DNA from: Nemertoderma westbladi
Taxonomy: Eukaryota; Xenacoelomorpha; Nemertodermatida; Nemertodermatidae
Assembly (NCBI GenBank): GCA_032718475.1
Contig: JAUCBJ010006701.1
Span: 62,001-126,000 of the forward strand
Reading direction: 5' to 3'
Length of the DNA stretch: 64,000 nucleotides
Positions 33,375 through 46,064 of the stretch are shown here, in pieces. The first letter of the stretch is position 1. Each line of letters opens with the position of its first letter. The notes beneath the pieces are model-generated. The model saw only the letters and a list, made by a program, of their open reading frames with translations, had not been told where the DNA came from and did not search any database. Both the position numbers and the translations under genes were made by a program.

Positions 33375-33644
33375 AAATATAAGTTGTAAGCAGATCATTT
33401 ATGGACTTAATTTAAAAGAATTAAAAAATCAATTGACAGGTAAAATTGTACTCAAACCTAATCAGTTTATATATAAGGTATTTGGTGCAACCATATTAAT
33501 GTTTACAAATGGACGAATAACAATTCTCGGTAGAAAATATAATTTTAATAAAGTGAAAAAGCATATATTCGAAAAAACAAACATTAATTTGATTTTTAAA
33601 TCAATCAATTTGTGTACTTATATTTTTAGTATCGACACCGTAAT
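33322..33644 (+). CDS. Unidentified ORF downstream of the Polinton-type polymerase, 3' truncated
   Basis: A frame overlapping the polymerase end runs on for about 107 residues until the BEL-1 LTR begins at 33645; the apparent continuation to 33714 is LTR. The conserved-looking part is GLNLKELKNQLTG...KPNQFIYKVFGATILMFTNGRITILG. The run of strands ATILMFTNGRITILG recalls one half of a TATA-binding-protein fold, but this is a faint resemblance. Same-strand position right after the polymerase suggests a gene of the same old element. I do not recognise it. Confidence 0.35.
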
Positions 33645-33976
33645 TATTAGAAGAGATACCGTATTCCTACTAATGCGAAGAGACGGTAACAATACCTGCA
33701 ATATCCTACTGTAAAGTTTGTGAATCAAATCATAAATCCGACCTTCTCACCAAAACAGTAAACTCTAAGTAAGCGAATATATTGCAGTATCGATCTCTTA
33801 TTACCGGTGAGGCAGAAAACAGTTTACGAGCAGACAAACTTCGATAAAACAAAATCCCGCGCAGCGAATCCTAAAATCAGGCTGACTCACTGACGGACTA
33901 AGAGGCTCGTATACTTTGCCGCGGTGTGATTTATATGGTTGGGCAAAGGGACGCTAGCTAGGTACAGAGGCAGAGA
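33645..33976 (-). repeat. BEL-1 3' LTR of copy C, truncated
   Basis: It matches the last part of the copy A LTR (about 6790-7095) and of the copy C 5' LTR (62648-62980). It starts just before the TATAAAT block and is fused directly to ORF3 coding sequence at 33977. Roughly 2.3 kb of LTR is missing. Confidence 0.85.
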
Positions 33977-36900
33977 CGAAAACTGCGCACAGGTGACTTT
34001 GCTCGCAATATGGGACTTGTGGGGCGAGTCACTGGTTTCGTTTGGACGTTGAGAGACGGTGCGACTATTTCCTCGCAAATTCGTCTATTTGGCATCCCAA
34101 AACCTCGACCGATTCCTCGTGACCGATCAGTTGTCACTACAGTTGGTAGAACGTCTGGGAACGCGCGAGAAGCGGACGACGCAGACCCAAGAGTAGCTTG
34201 CGCCCCCTTCTGATCAGCTGGTGTGTGTCCCGATCCTCCTGTTGGTTCTCTAGGAAGCGATACCGTATCCCGAGTAATTCGAATAGTCGGCTCAGCTCCC
34301 TTGCGTTCTTCTATATTTGTTCGTTTCGTTGATTATTATATTATATTAAAATATTGATTGCATATAATTATAAAAGTAACAAAATATATTTCAATGGCTA
34401 AGGGCCAACATTGTCAATAATCCTAAAACAGTAATACTACTATATGATATAACTCTGTAAATACCTATAAAATTGAGATGTGATTGTATGATAATATAAT
34501 AATAGGCCTACAACAGTACCGGTACCAACATACGTAATGCAGTAACACATAGTGTACGGTAAATAAACTATATAAAGCACAACCTACATGTATGCAATAT
34601 TGTATGACTCCCCCCCCCCCATGTTTATTTCTATATTTTTTAATTTTGTTTAGGAATCCTCCGCCTTCAAGTACCGCTACGCTTAAATGGTCAACATCTA
34701 CTGATAGCCTTTTATTGATTGCCCGTGGGCCTAGTGATTTAATGTATAAACTTTCCAAAATCTTCTATATTAATAATTTTCTTTAATTGTTGGCCCACTT
34801 TCTGGACCCGTATGATCCTACCCTGTCCGTCCTCCCGAGGGTGACGTGCAGACGGCGCAACCGGAGTGGCTGGTATATTCGTCGCCTCTAGGACCTCCTC
34901 TTCCTCGAATATGCTCGCTCGTATACGTTTATGGTAAAACGCGGCTCGGTACGCCCATGCGACGGTTAACCAAGCTCCTTTATTCCGCTTTTCAGTTCGG
35001 AAACGATCGAATTCACCATACGTAATGCGATTAACGACTTTCTGAAAATTCCACGTGTTTTTGTTATCCGGGTGAATCTGTAGTAGATACTCGCGCACTA
35101 CTCGGAATCCACTGTCGTGGGGCAAAATATCGACTACCTCGATAAGTTCGTCATATTGGGGCATAGCGGAGATATATCCTTCCGACATCATCGTTTGGGG
35201 ATTTACCCGTTTGGGCGCCCTCATCGGAAACCGTCTTCTTTGCGCCGATACATGTTCGTCGGCTAAATCTTCCCACTCATCGAATAATTTTCTCACGAGT
35301 TTTACAGATTCGTGTTCATAAGGTATGTCTCTTAGTTGGCATTCAGATGCTCGATGCCCTTTTATATTGCAATAAGTACATTGAGCCATAAATCTCCAGC
35401 AAGTATAAAAGGTATGAGACCCTTGATCTCCACACCATCCACAGATTAGCTGAGTCGTAGTAATGTGCTTTCCACTGCACTTGGTCATATGATGTCCAGC
35501 GACGCCACATTTACTACACATCGTATTGGCAGGGTACCACACTCGTTCGTATATAAGATCTCCAATCGGTCGAGCGCTTCCTCCCACACTATAATCGTAA
35601 TCATCTGGATCTATGGGTTGGTAGGTTTCTGAAGGTTGTATACAAACTATAGCATCTGTTGCTTCAAGTTGTCGAATCTCCGTCTGAGATTTCTTCGGGA
35701 GGTTCCTTTCTATCTCAAGAAGTTCCTCTAAAGGATCGTCAGCGATCGTAGTAGTTACTTCGAAATCATCACCAAGGTGACCGATAGGCGCGCGCGTCTG
35801 CCGTGATTCATCCGTAATCTCCACGATACGTTCTCCTTCATAGGGTAACAATGTAAACATAGATGGTCTTTCGATAAGAGATCCCGCACAGCGAAGATAC
35901 ACGTCTCGAAATATACTAAATCCTGCTCGAGTAAAGGCATTACACTGAGCGTCGGAGTTGTAGAAGGGTTCAAGGAATCGTCTAAACACGTCGGTATGAA
36001 TTCTCCCTTCCATGTAGAACGTATGATCTTCTCCGAGACAAAGTGGATGTCTTTTGAGAGTCCGAGACACAATGTCGGCGATTAGGCAAACATTCACTGA
36101 CGACTCTATTGCTAAATAATATTGTAGGACCGCTCTTGGAGGTGACGTAATAGCCCAATACACGCATCCTCTCCATTTAAGCTGTGATTCAAACTCACTC
36201 ATATCTGGAGTATCACCTTCTCCATAAGTCTCAATATACTTGTTTCTCTTACTTTCCTTATAATCCCAATTGAATAACAGGTAGGAAATGTATCCAGTTC
36301 CAGTCTTCTGAGTATTATACTCACGAAAATATCACAGACCACAAAATCATAGACCACAAAATAAGAGGTCGAGTGTCGACGTAAGGTGTCGGTAGTCGGT
36401 CATCGCTGTCCGTCATGCCGGCGAAGTCGCTAATTAAGTCCTCCCTTACTCCTGATCCAATCTTTACAACAGTTTTATCTAAAATCATGTTTCTTACCAT
36501 CTTCGGTAGCATTCTAGCGTCGATATTACAAGCTTGGTCCATCTTCTTTACTATGTCAGTGATAAGATGGTGTCGCTTTGTAGTCGCTGGAGGTATCGGC
36601 ATTCGTTTGTCGCTCCTCTGTCTACTGAAAACGTGCAGGACTCCGTCCGCCGCTCTAATTTGTATAGTCTTAGAAGTCAAACTCTGCTGATGACTGCCGC
36701 CCTCGTTATCGTAAAACATGTAACCATTTTCCTGAAACGATCTAAACGTTCTATTCCATTCATCCAACAATTCTTCCGAAGGTTGCCAAATCTTCTCATT
36801 GTCCTTATCATCTTCGAAACGAATAACCTTACCTCGCCAATCTGCAGCAATATCTGTATCCGACTCGAAGGTTCCGGTTCCAATCCATAAACGAATCGTC

Positions 36901-38120
36901 TTGGTTAAATATCCTTTCAAATTACTCGGAGCTATATCGGCACCAGCTCTATCCAGTTCCTTAAAGTCTTGAATATGAGGTGGAACGTTGTACACGACCT
37001 TTTGAGTAATATGTCTACGTAAATCATATATCTTACTCATATCGCTGAAAACAACTGCAGGAAGAAACTCCAAGTTTGAAATGATTTCTGGATGATCCAC
37101 GATGGGTATTTCGTTCGTCGTATCCTGTCGGACTGGTATACTAATAGGAAAATTGAGTGTCGTACTCAATGGTTTCGTAGTTGAAGTACTATATGGTTGC
37201 ATTTCTCTTGTCCTCTCCGGGGATGCAATCTGTAGTCTCTGAATAACGTTTTGAGCAAAGTTTATGCTCTCGAAAACTTCCGGTGTCATCTCCTTAGCTG
37301 GAGTTTGATCGTGTGACGTCCAATGGTAAGGTAGGCTCGCGAGTCTTCCGCCCCATTCTTCCATCTCACCTTTCTCGAAAGCCTTGTAGGCTCTGTATAG
37401 GCTAAGAGCTTCTTTCTTTTCGCGGGTTGACTGATTTGCCTCGTCCAGCATAAGTTCAAATACATCGGGTTCAACAACCTTAGGTGGGTAAACGACAATT
37501 TCTCCCGCCTTTGGTCCGGTCATAGCAAATGAATGATATGGGTTCGATAAAGGATACCCTCCTTCCTGGTAGCGTAGTTGTTGATGGTTCGAACACCTCG
37601 CCAATATCGGTTCGGGATTTTCCTTATTCAAACGCATTGGAATCGCATTTCGTTGTTCGCGCATACAAGAACCGCATTGATAATAAAGTTTATAAACTGA
37701 AAATGCTTCCTTGGTTTCTCTATCGTCCCCTCGAGTTCGTCTGTAAAGGTGCATTCCATCGAATTCGTCTCTTACCGCGGGCATAGGTTCGTGCGCCTTT
37801 AGGTATTGCATGGTATGATACAAACGACTAATTTCAGTATCGGGGTCTTCGCTAATGTCTCCCGTATCACACAAAGCGTCGTACGGGTAAAGTTCGTTGA
37901 AGGTTTTGCGCAAACTTTCGATTCTTTCGTTTAATGCATTTTGTCTTCTCTTTAATACATTCGAGTCATATTTAGTTCTCGCGAGTTTCGCTGTACTTTC
38001 CGATAATTCCTTTATACCAAATATAGTGTAGTCCTTGGCTCCAAATCTTTCGAATGGCGCTGCTGCCTCCTCTTGGATATCATATCCCCATCTCGGCTCT
38101 CCTTGTATCCCTTTCTCCAT
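33977..38120 (-). pseudogene. BEL-1 ORF3, exonuclease-like plus zinc knuckles (copy C), broken
   Basis: The start is the ATG at 38120. The N-terminal region has a probable zinc site CGSC...CSNH (about residues 165-205). The exonuclease-like region has FYDNEGG with D471 and E473 (DxE), TIQIRAADGVLHVF as the next strand, KIGSGVRED with D561, and later YYLAIES. Then come three zinc knuckles (35345-35520) and a tail that is basic in copy A. The lesions are: a 15-bp tandem duplication plus a frameshift near 36320-36350; a 443-bp insertion at 34318-34760; and loss of the last codons at 33977, where LTR sequence follows. BEL-1 and BEL-2 ORF3 are alike along their length and agree with BEL-3 in domain order. 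The role is inferred to be nucleic-acid processing in the particle or nucleus. No signal peptide or membrane segment is seen, so it is not an envelope. Confidence 0.7.
34318..34760 (-). mobile_element. 443-bp unclassified insertion in BEL-1 ORF3
   Basis: It is flanked by TCTTCTATATT at 34307-34317 and 34761-34771, an 11-bp target duplication. Comparison with copy A (about 4105) shows the uninterrupted site. The minus strand has a 97-codon frame beginning near the right edge (KSLGPRAINKRLSVD context) that resembles no family I know, and a G tract at 34611-34620. An 11-bp duplication fits retroposition, perhaps a truncated LINE. Confidence 0.7.
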
Positions 38121-38779
38121 AATTAGGGGTGTAGTTACATAATCATTACTACTAGAGGGAATACAACAGAGTTTGTAGTTAGTTGTGAGGAGACGTGAGA
38201 GTTTCGTCTGCCCTTTGGGCTCGACAACGCTCTAACCTCCTACCCATAGCCTAAGATCTAGGGTTTCTTTAATGACACGCTGCTTCTTATCTAAAATTTT
38301 TTGCCGAAATAAAAACGAATTTGGGCTAAACTGGCTGTGAGTCTAAAATACTCACTTTTTGATCCCAAACTATTATCAGAAAATAAGCAATCAAGAATTA
38401 GTAATAAATATAGGGGAGTCTATTTTGACGTAACTTATTGAAACAAGACCGTGTAAAATTTAATTAAAATTTTAAGAAAGGCTCGCAAGTCTTCCTCTCT
38501 TGTTTCTCTAATTTTAAGTTCCACCCGACTGTACCCTGAAATCTATTCACTGGAGAAAATTTTAAAAATTTTTCAAATCCAAATGGATTGTCTAAAATTT
38601 CGAAAATGTCTCAATATTGTGAGTTCCAAGTAGAATTCCATTTCTTATACCTACAAATCCCGCTCCTATGTGACACATAAGGGTACCACCCTCAATGTTC
38701 ACATATAAAGACAATGGAATTCTACCGCTGTCCTTACTACGGTGTACAGGTACGTGGAAATCTATTTGTAAACTCCTAA
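38121..38779 (-). other. BEL-1 pol-ORF3 spacer (copy C)
   Basis: Non-coding and collinear with 2105-2774, apart from a shorter poly-A. It carries one BEL-1 palindrome (38474-38494). Nothing gene-like is seen. Confidence 0.6.
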
Positions 38780-41700
38780 TTATTTACTAATATTAGGTGG
38801 AGATTTGTAGTCTCCAGAATCGTTACGAGTCTCTTCAAGAAGTACGAGACGTTGAGTCGGTCTGTCTACTGTACGACCGTCAATTGTCCGTACCGTCACA
38901 GTTCTTGTCACTCCATCCATAGATGGATGTGTGGCTAAAATTACACCTGTTATCCAGAAGCGTCTTTTTAGATTCACTTCCGCTAACAGCACGTGATCTC
39001 CCGGCTTTAATGCGCGGGTGTTATTGTACCAGTTTGTTCTGGCAGAAATAGAGGGCAAATAATGGTTTTGCCATATTTCCCAGAATTTGTTAGCCAGTAG
39101 TTGCGTGATTTTCCACGCTTTTCTACCGTAGCTATCGCCTTCTATTGGAATAGAAATAGGCGTCAAAGTCGTCGGTGCCTGCATAAGCAGGTGTGCCGGT
39201 GTTAATGCAAACTGGGATTGTTTGTCATCGGGTACTAATACTATTGGTCTAGTATTTAGTATTGCCTCGATTTCAACAAACAATGTTGTCAGTTGGTCGT
39301 CTGTCAATATGTGGTTTACTGGAATGACCTTTGCCATGGCTGTCTTTATAGATCTAATCAATCTCTCCCAGACTCCGCCTCTCCATGGACTATCTGGAGG
39401 ATTAAACTTCCAAACAATCTTGTAAGGACGTAGTTCGTTTGAGATTTGATCATGATCTAATTTCTTAAAGGCTCTAGCAATCTCATTTCGAGCACCAACA
39501 AAGTTTGTCCCTTGGTCTGAGTACAAGCATTTCACTAGTCCGCGTCTAGCGATAAATCGCCGCAATGCTAGTATAAACGCGTTGGTAGAAAGATCCATCA
39601 CTCGTTCAATATGAACTGCCCTACTGGACATACATGTGAAAATCAGTCCCCAGCGTTTTACTAGTATACGTCCACGTTTCGTATGTATGGGACCAAAGCA
39701 ATCAATTCCAGTCTCTGTAAAAGGTGGTCTGAATGCTTGAAGTCGTGCTTGTGGAAGTTCACTCATTTCTTGGGTACCTATTCTAGAATGTACCTTTTTA
39801 CAAATAATACACGTACGTGTCACTGAACTTAATGCTTTACTGGGTCTAATTAATACAAATCTTGTACGTAAGTAGGAAAGACAGTGGTGTCTTCCAGCGT
39901 GTTTCAGATGTAAATGTGCGTCCAGTATCATTGCACGTTGTAGTTCGTGATGTTGCGGTATTATTATTGGGTATCTAAAGTTTGTGTTAAAGTCAATGTT
40001 TTGAAGCCGAGATTTATGACAAATTAAGCCATTATAAATAATCGGACTCCAACTCAGTATTGGTGACGACTTGATTGGTTGACCTTGATTTATAGATGTG
40101 AATTCGCGCGCGAAATATCGCAGTTGGTAATGGCGAATTAATTTAATTTCACACCTGTCAATCTCAGCCAATGTAAGTCGACGTGTAAAGTCGCGTTTGC
40201 CTTTAACGTATTGTACAAAACGTACAATCCACGCTAATTTTCGGCAAGCGTTTGTCCAAGAGTCTGTTAAGTTTACAATACGGTCGACGTGAGTATTTGT
40301 GACGTCATCAGGTAAGTCAATGGAGATTTTGGAAGGTTTTGATTTACTAGAAGGGCCCACGGGTCCGCCGGTAAGTATTCCCTTGTTGACTGTTGATCCG
40401 TCCGGGTCTACAAGTAATTTGTCCTTCTTCGTCTTCCTACCTTGGTTGTCAGTACTTTGTAAGTCGATCGTTAATGGTGGTTTGAACTCTATGGGGTCAC
40501 TGGGTTTCGGTAAACTTAATTTTCTGCCGATATTAATCCCAGGTTTCACCATAGGTTGCAAGTTCGGTATGTCTCTTGAGCGCAAAGTAACACCTGTATT
40601 TACATTAGCGTAGGTACTACCCACATCTGTAATACATGAGGTTTCACCGTGCTTGTGGTTGCTCAAGTGTGTCAAATTTGGTAGTTTGTCAATACAAGGC
40701 CGCTCCAATAGGGAAACTGCGGCTTTACTGTTTGTCAATATGTTACTAGTGTCTGGTAGAACATTTTGTGACATGTCTGGTAAAATGTTTCGCGGAACAT
40801 CCGGCGAAATATCTAGTGACGTGTCTGGCAAAACGTCTGGTTGACCGTCTAGTAACGTGTCTGGCGATACGTCTGGTAACGTATCTGGTTGTTTGTCAAT
40901 AGAAGGCCGCTCCAATAGAGAAACTGCGGCTTTACTGTTTGTCAATGCGTTACTAATGTCTGGTAGAACGTCTGGTTGACCGTCTAGTAACGTGTCTGGT
41001 TGACTGTCTAGTAACGTGTCTGGTTGACCGTCTGGCGATATGTCTGGTGTAGAAAGGCTCGCAAGTCTTCCGTTCTTGACCTTTGAAGTTATATCTTTCC
41101 ATTTCGCCTTCGGTTTCTTCTTGAGTTTAGCCGCCGTCTTTTTCTTTGCTTTCCCTTTCTTTGGTTTTTTGATTTCCGCGTCTTTAGGGATAGTGTTAGA
41201 CTTGTTGTCATATAGTGGTGGCCAATCTTGTGTCGATTTCTGCAAGAATTGGGGTCCATGTTGCCAAAATTCTTTGTTCTCCGGTTTACAGAATTCCTCA
41301 GGCATCATTCCTCGCGACGCAATATCGGCTGGGTTTTGTGGTCCGGGACAATGTCGCCAATCTTCCTTTATTGAACGGTCTAGAATTTCCGCGCGACGGT
41401 TAGCTACGAATGTCTTGAATTCAAGTGTGTCGTTGTTTATGTAAAATAAAACCAACGTCGCGTCAGTCCAATAAAATATCTGTAAACTTGACTGTAGTTC
41501 TGTCTGTATAAGGTTCACGATGGTGGTTGACAGGGTTGCAGCTTGTAGCTCAGCTCGTGGTGTCGTCATATACTTAGTAGGCATTGTTTTTGCCTTAGAA
41601 GTAATGAGCGAAACATCGAATTCTTCTGAGTCTACTTGTCTGCGCAAGTACGCAGCCACACCAAAACCGTTGTCACTGGCGTCAGAAAAACAGTGTAATT

Positions 41701-44700
41701 CCAAGTTGTCAGGAAATGTTGTTTGTAATGGAAAGTAGACTCTGGGTATGGAATAATCCTCTAGCGAAGATAATTCCGCCTCCCAGGTCTTCCATAAGTC
41801 CACTTGGTCTGATGAGATCGGCTCGTCCCATGTCAGTCCATCCTTCCAAATACTGCGCATATAAATGCGGGCTTGCAGTATTATTGGACTGATGAATCCT
41901 AATGGATCGAACAATCGGCTCAATTTTGACAAGCATGATCTCTTTGTCAGTGTGTTTTCTTGACTGTCCAGTCTCACCTTCACTCGAAAGTTGTCCGTGT
42001 TTGGGTCCCAAAAGAGCCCCAACACCTTGGTCGTCGGTAGTGGTTCGAACTCTAGGTCTATGTCACCACCTCCACGCTCAGTCGTTCCGAATGAGTCTAC
42101 TAATTCGGCACTGTTTGAGGCGAATTTGGTGAGGTTAAAACCTCCGCCCGCTAAGCAGTCCCGTAATTGATGTGCTACTGTTGTAGCACGTTCTACTGTG
42201 TCGCAACTCTGTAAACCGTCGTCGACGTAAAAGTCACGCTCCACAATCCTAATTATCTCTGGGTCATATAAATGTTTCTGATCCCTAGCGGCTTGTTTTA
42301 GGGCGTACATCGTACAGTTTGGGCTGTCTCTGGCACCGAAAACGCGAACTTGCATTTGGTAAGTCGCCGGTGGTAGACTTAAGTCTCCTTCCGGATACCA
42401 GAGGAACCTCAAACTGTCTCTGTCTTGCTCTAACGCTCTCACTTGGTGAAACATAGCTTCAACGTCACAAGTAAAAGCTACTTGACGCTGACGGAAGCGC
42501 ATAATCACCCCCATAAGATAATTATTCATGTTTGGTCCATCCATCAACTCGCTATTGAGGGACATTCCCTCAAACAGAGCCGCACAGTCATTGACTACAC
42601 GTACTTTGTCTGGTTTGTCGGGGTGTCTCACATAGTGATGTGGCAGGTAGTATGTCTGGTTAGTCACTATCTCTGGGTTAGTCATTCGGATAGCGTATCC
42701 CTTAGTCAAATACGTCTCCATCTGAGTGTTGTACTGCAGATGGGCTTTCTCGTCCTTTAATAGACGTTGTCGTATTGAGTGTAGACGTCTTAAAGCTAGT
42801 GGGTAGTTATTTATAAGTTTAGGACTTTGGCTACGCCATAACATCCCCACCTCATAATGTCCGTCTTTCGTCTGGCGGATAGTATCTTCCATGATCCTCA
42901 AAGATTGTTTCTCCTGTTCCGACATACATGGTTCGTAGCTACCAGGTTCAGCTGTATCTTGTTCTAACCACCTGATAGTCTTCTCCGTTAATTCTTTGTC
43001 CAATGCAGCTTGTTCCACTTGATGATTTCTCAACGCGTCATCATCGATATCGACGGGCATTGTTGAGGTTGTTGGGGTAGGTAGACTCGCAAGCCTTCCG
43101 GCGTTATCATCTGTCGTCGATGGAATCTCTAGCTGACTCGTCTTCTCCCCAAGTTCTAAACTCACCTGGTGAATTAGCTGCTCCTTGTGACTTATCATAC
43201 TAGTTACACGTCTGTCATGTTTTGTATGTAAGGTAGTATGGTCCACGTCGTGTGAAAAGGAATGAATTGAATTTGTAGTTAATAAACTACATGTACTTTG
43301 TACATCGTCTTCCTCGTCACTTATGTCCAGTGTGCGCACAGGCGCTCGAGTATACCACCCTATCGGCGTTCTACAGGCGTATGCGTTTCCCGCTACGACT
43401 GCCGATGGTCTGGTTTCCCACACTTGATGTAGGTTGAATTGGTCTGTCCCGATCAGCATGGCTACCGATCTATAATTGACAGGACATTCAGGTACACCAA
43501 GGTGTCTGAAATACTTACGGTCCTCCAAGGATTGTTCTGGGACAGGACCTAGTAGGTTACTAAAGTCTTTTGTGGCCGCAAAAGTCAAATCCTTGAAGGG
43601 TAACAAAGACCTCTCCTTTTCGCTGTGTTGCGATTTTGGAAGAAGAGTGTCTAAGTTTAACTTAACTCGTGTCACTGGTATTGCACGTTGTCCGTGCATA
43701 CTACTCACGGTGTAACTGACGCGCTTACCTTGTCTGAGATCCGTCACTACATCAGCTATCTGCTCATCCACGTAGCTGTGAGATGAGGCTGAATCCAGGA
43801 TAGCGTAGATTCTCTTGCTCCCCTTTGTGCCAGTAATCTTAATCGGAATTACACTGAATCCCTTTAGTTGGTCAGTCGTCAGAAGCGCGATCGATGGTTG
43901 TTCGTCTCCATCAGAATATACGTCGTCGTCTTCTGACTCTTCGTCCGACGATCCGGATTGTTCTGAGAAGCAATCCTTTATATGTGTCACAAAGGTTGGA
44001 GTCGTTTTCGATTCTCGATTTTTGTAGGCCGCATCACATCTCGCTGCTGCTTCCGGGTGTTCCCTGGCGAAGCGTTTTGTCGGCGTGTGGCTGTCTGTGT
44101 GGAGCAGACCGTCGTGGTTGCGTCCACAGGATGGACAAGTGTCGGTATTTGGGCAATCTTTACGGACGTGTCCGTGTCGCGTACACCGCCAACAAGAGTC
44201 CAATGGCCGTATCTGCAGCCGTCGTTCTTCCGAGTTTAACTCGCGAAACTGTCGACAACCTCTCAACTTGTGACCGATATACCGCTTGCCCAAATGCTCG
44301 CAGTATTGGCAGCCGCTGAAGTCGGTACCGAGTTGCTGTCTAGTCTGTTTTGTCCCAATGGGCGCAGATACCCTACTACCGTCCGAGAATTGTCGGGTTT
44401 CCGTCGGTGTGGCGTAAGTGGCCGTCTTGGTGGATGTTGTCTGGGGTTTTTGTCGGTTTGAGGATGGCAAGGTGATTCCTTCTGCCACGATGTGCTGGTC
44501 AGTGTAGTTGGATCGAGTTTCTACCACTGCTTCCCTGGATATCAAAAGGTACACATCCTCCAGTTTTAAGAATCCACCCCGCTCTTCCCGCTGGTATTCA
44601 ATCTTCCTCCACTCCCGACGAAGTCGATGGTGGAGTCGTCCTATGATCTTTAATAGGACTGTAGGGGTATTCCCGTAGTCAAGTTGTCCAATGGATCTCA

Positions 44701-46064
44701 AAGTAGTGATAGCGTTCTTTATCTCGTCAGCCAGTTTCAATAAGTCTACGGGTTTAGTAATAGCCCCTCCCTTACAGAGTTCCTCTATCACTGACCTGGC
44801 CATGCTGACTGTACCTCCGTAGATCGAAGTTAAACGATCGTACGCTAGTTCGAAAGCGTCCGGTACACCAACGAAGGTCTCCGCCAAATGTTTAGGTTCT
44901 CCTGACAACGTTTGAAGCAGGTAATTAAACTTCTCCCGTGATGTAAAGGCGCACACGGCGATCTGAGATTCGATATAGTCTACGAAAGTGTGCCAGTGTT
45001 TTGAACTACCGGAAAACTTCGGTGGTTGTTGTACCGGCAATCCCTGTCTGGCTGCGAATTTCGCTATCTCCTCGGCAACGTTCAGAGTTTCGCGTCCTTG
45101 GTTGGTAATCTGGTTGATATCCCTTCTTGGCGCTTTTCCCTGATACGATGTGTGTTTTGAAGGTACCGGTCTTTGTGGTTCCTTCGGGTGTCTATTGTGT
45201 TCGAATTCAGTGTTCCTCGAACTATCGGTTTGAACTTCCTCCAGACGTTCCTCAATCTGAGCCAACTTGTTAACAACTGGTCGCAGGATGTCGGCGAACT
45301 GTTGTGTACTGATTGCGTCCGTTGGTTGTAACGCCTTCTGTGTTGGTGTATTCTGTGGAGGATTGTCTACAAAGGAGTTGTCTGAACGCTCGCGTTTATA
45401 TTCATCGGCCGCCCCTGTTCTAAATACCTCGCGTTTCGGGTAATCCGATTCGCTCGAAGTACTACTATCATCTGGATATGGTGGTCGACGTGTTCGCGTC
45501 CGTTGCGTCGTCCGAATTCTAACGTTTCGTTTCGGAACATCGTCCACTGATCTCCGTTGTTCGGTAGGCTCACAAGTCTTCCTCGAAGTCGTAGATTGCG
45601 ATGTAAATTGGTTGAACGGTCGCGTATCCACTGGTCTCCGTTGTTCGGTAGGCTCACAAGTCTTCCTCGAAGTCGTAGATTGCGATGTAAACTGAACCGG
45701 TGGGCGAATGACAGCATTTGAATCAACTGGCCTTGTAGGTCGAAACGTCATTGGGTAAGCGTAGTGTGTAACGGGTTTAGGTGTCGACGGTGGACTCACC
45801 TGTTTAGTCGTCAGTAGTGCAGGTCCGGTCAATAAACTACTACGATCTGTAATCGGTGGGTTACTTACCTTGACTTTCAAAATAGGCGACGACGTTGCTC
45901 TTGGCGGTGTAAACTTGTCCGGAATAACAAACCTGTGTTCCGTCACACCATGGATAGGAGAAATATCACTACTACCCGCAATCGAAACAGGTTTCTTAGT
46001 CATAATTGGTGCAAACATAGGAGTTACTTGTGGGAATCGTTGACACAAGTCTTTTACTAATTGT
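38780..46064 (-). CDS. gag-pol: BEL-1 gag-pol of copy C, from the D1 insertion to the end
   Basis: This continues the gag that begins at 61838. The open frame runs about 43 codons further upstream, but those codons come from the D1 LTR and are not native. Residues below are counted from that artificial start at 46192. DUF1759 is near 367-480. CCHC fingers are near 620-694 (CWRCTRHGHVRKDC, CPSCGRNHDGLLH). The aspartic protease has ILDSAS near 800. RT runs from about 1180 with FYVDDGL near 1322. RNase H has HCFSDASD near 1499. A long Pro/Asp repeat linker fills about 1714-1850. The H2C2 integrase finger is near 2095, with acidic residues in DCFGPI (2164), SDQG (2226) and VWERL (2276). DUF5641 is near 2360-2454. 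No stop or frameshift lies between the insertion and the TAA at 38780. Confidence 0.9.
40640..41050 (-). repeat. Pro/Asp repeat in the RNase H-integrase linker (copy C)
   Basis: Irregular 30-36 bp units encode QPDTLLDS/GQPDVLPD-type peptides, and two SKAAVSLLERP blocks frame them. Copy A has far fewer units in the same place (17-200), so the linker has expanded or shrunk by in-frame units since the copies parted. Confidence 0.75.

Noticed and set aside
33645-33714. C-terminal residues of the ORF beginning at 33322
   Set aside because: This part is BEL-1 LTR, identical to the other LTR copies, and not part of the old gene.
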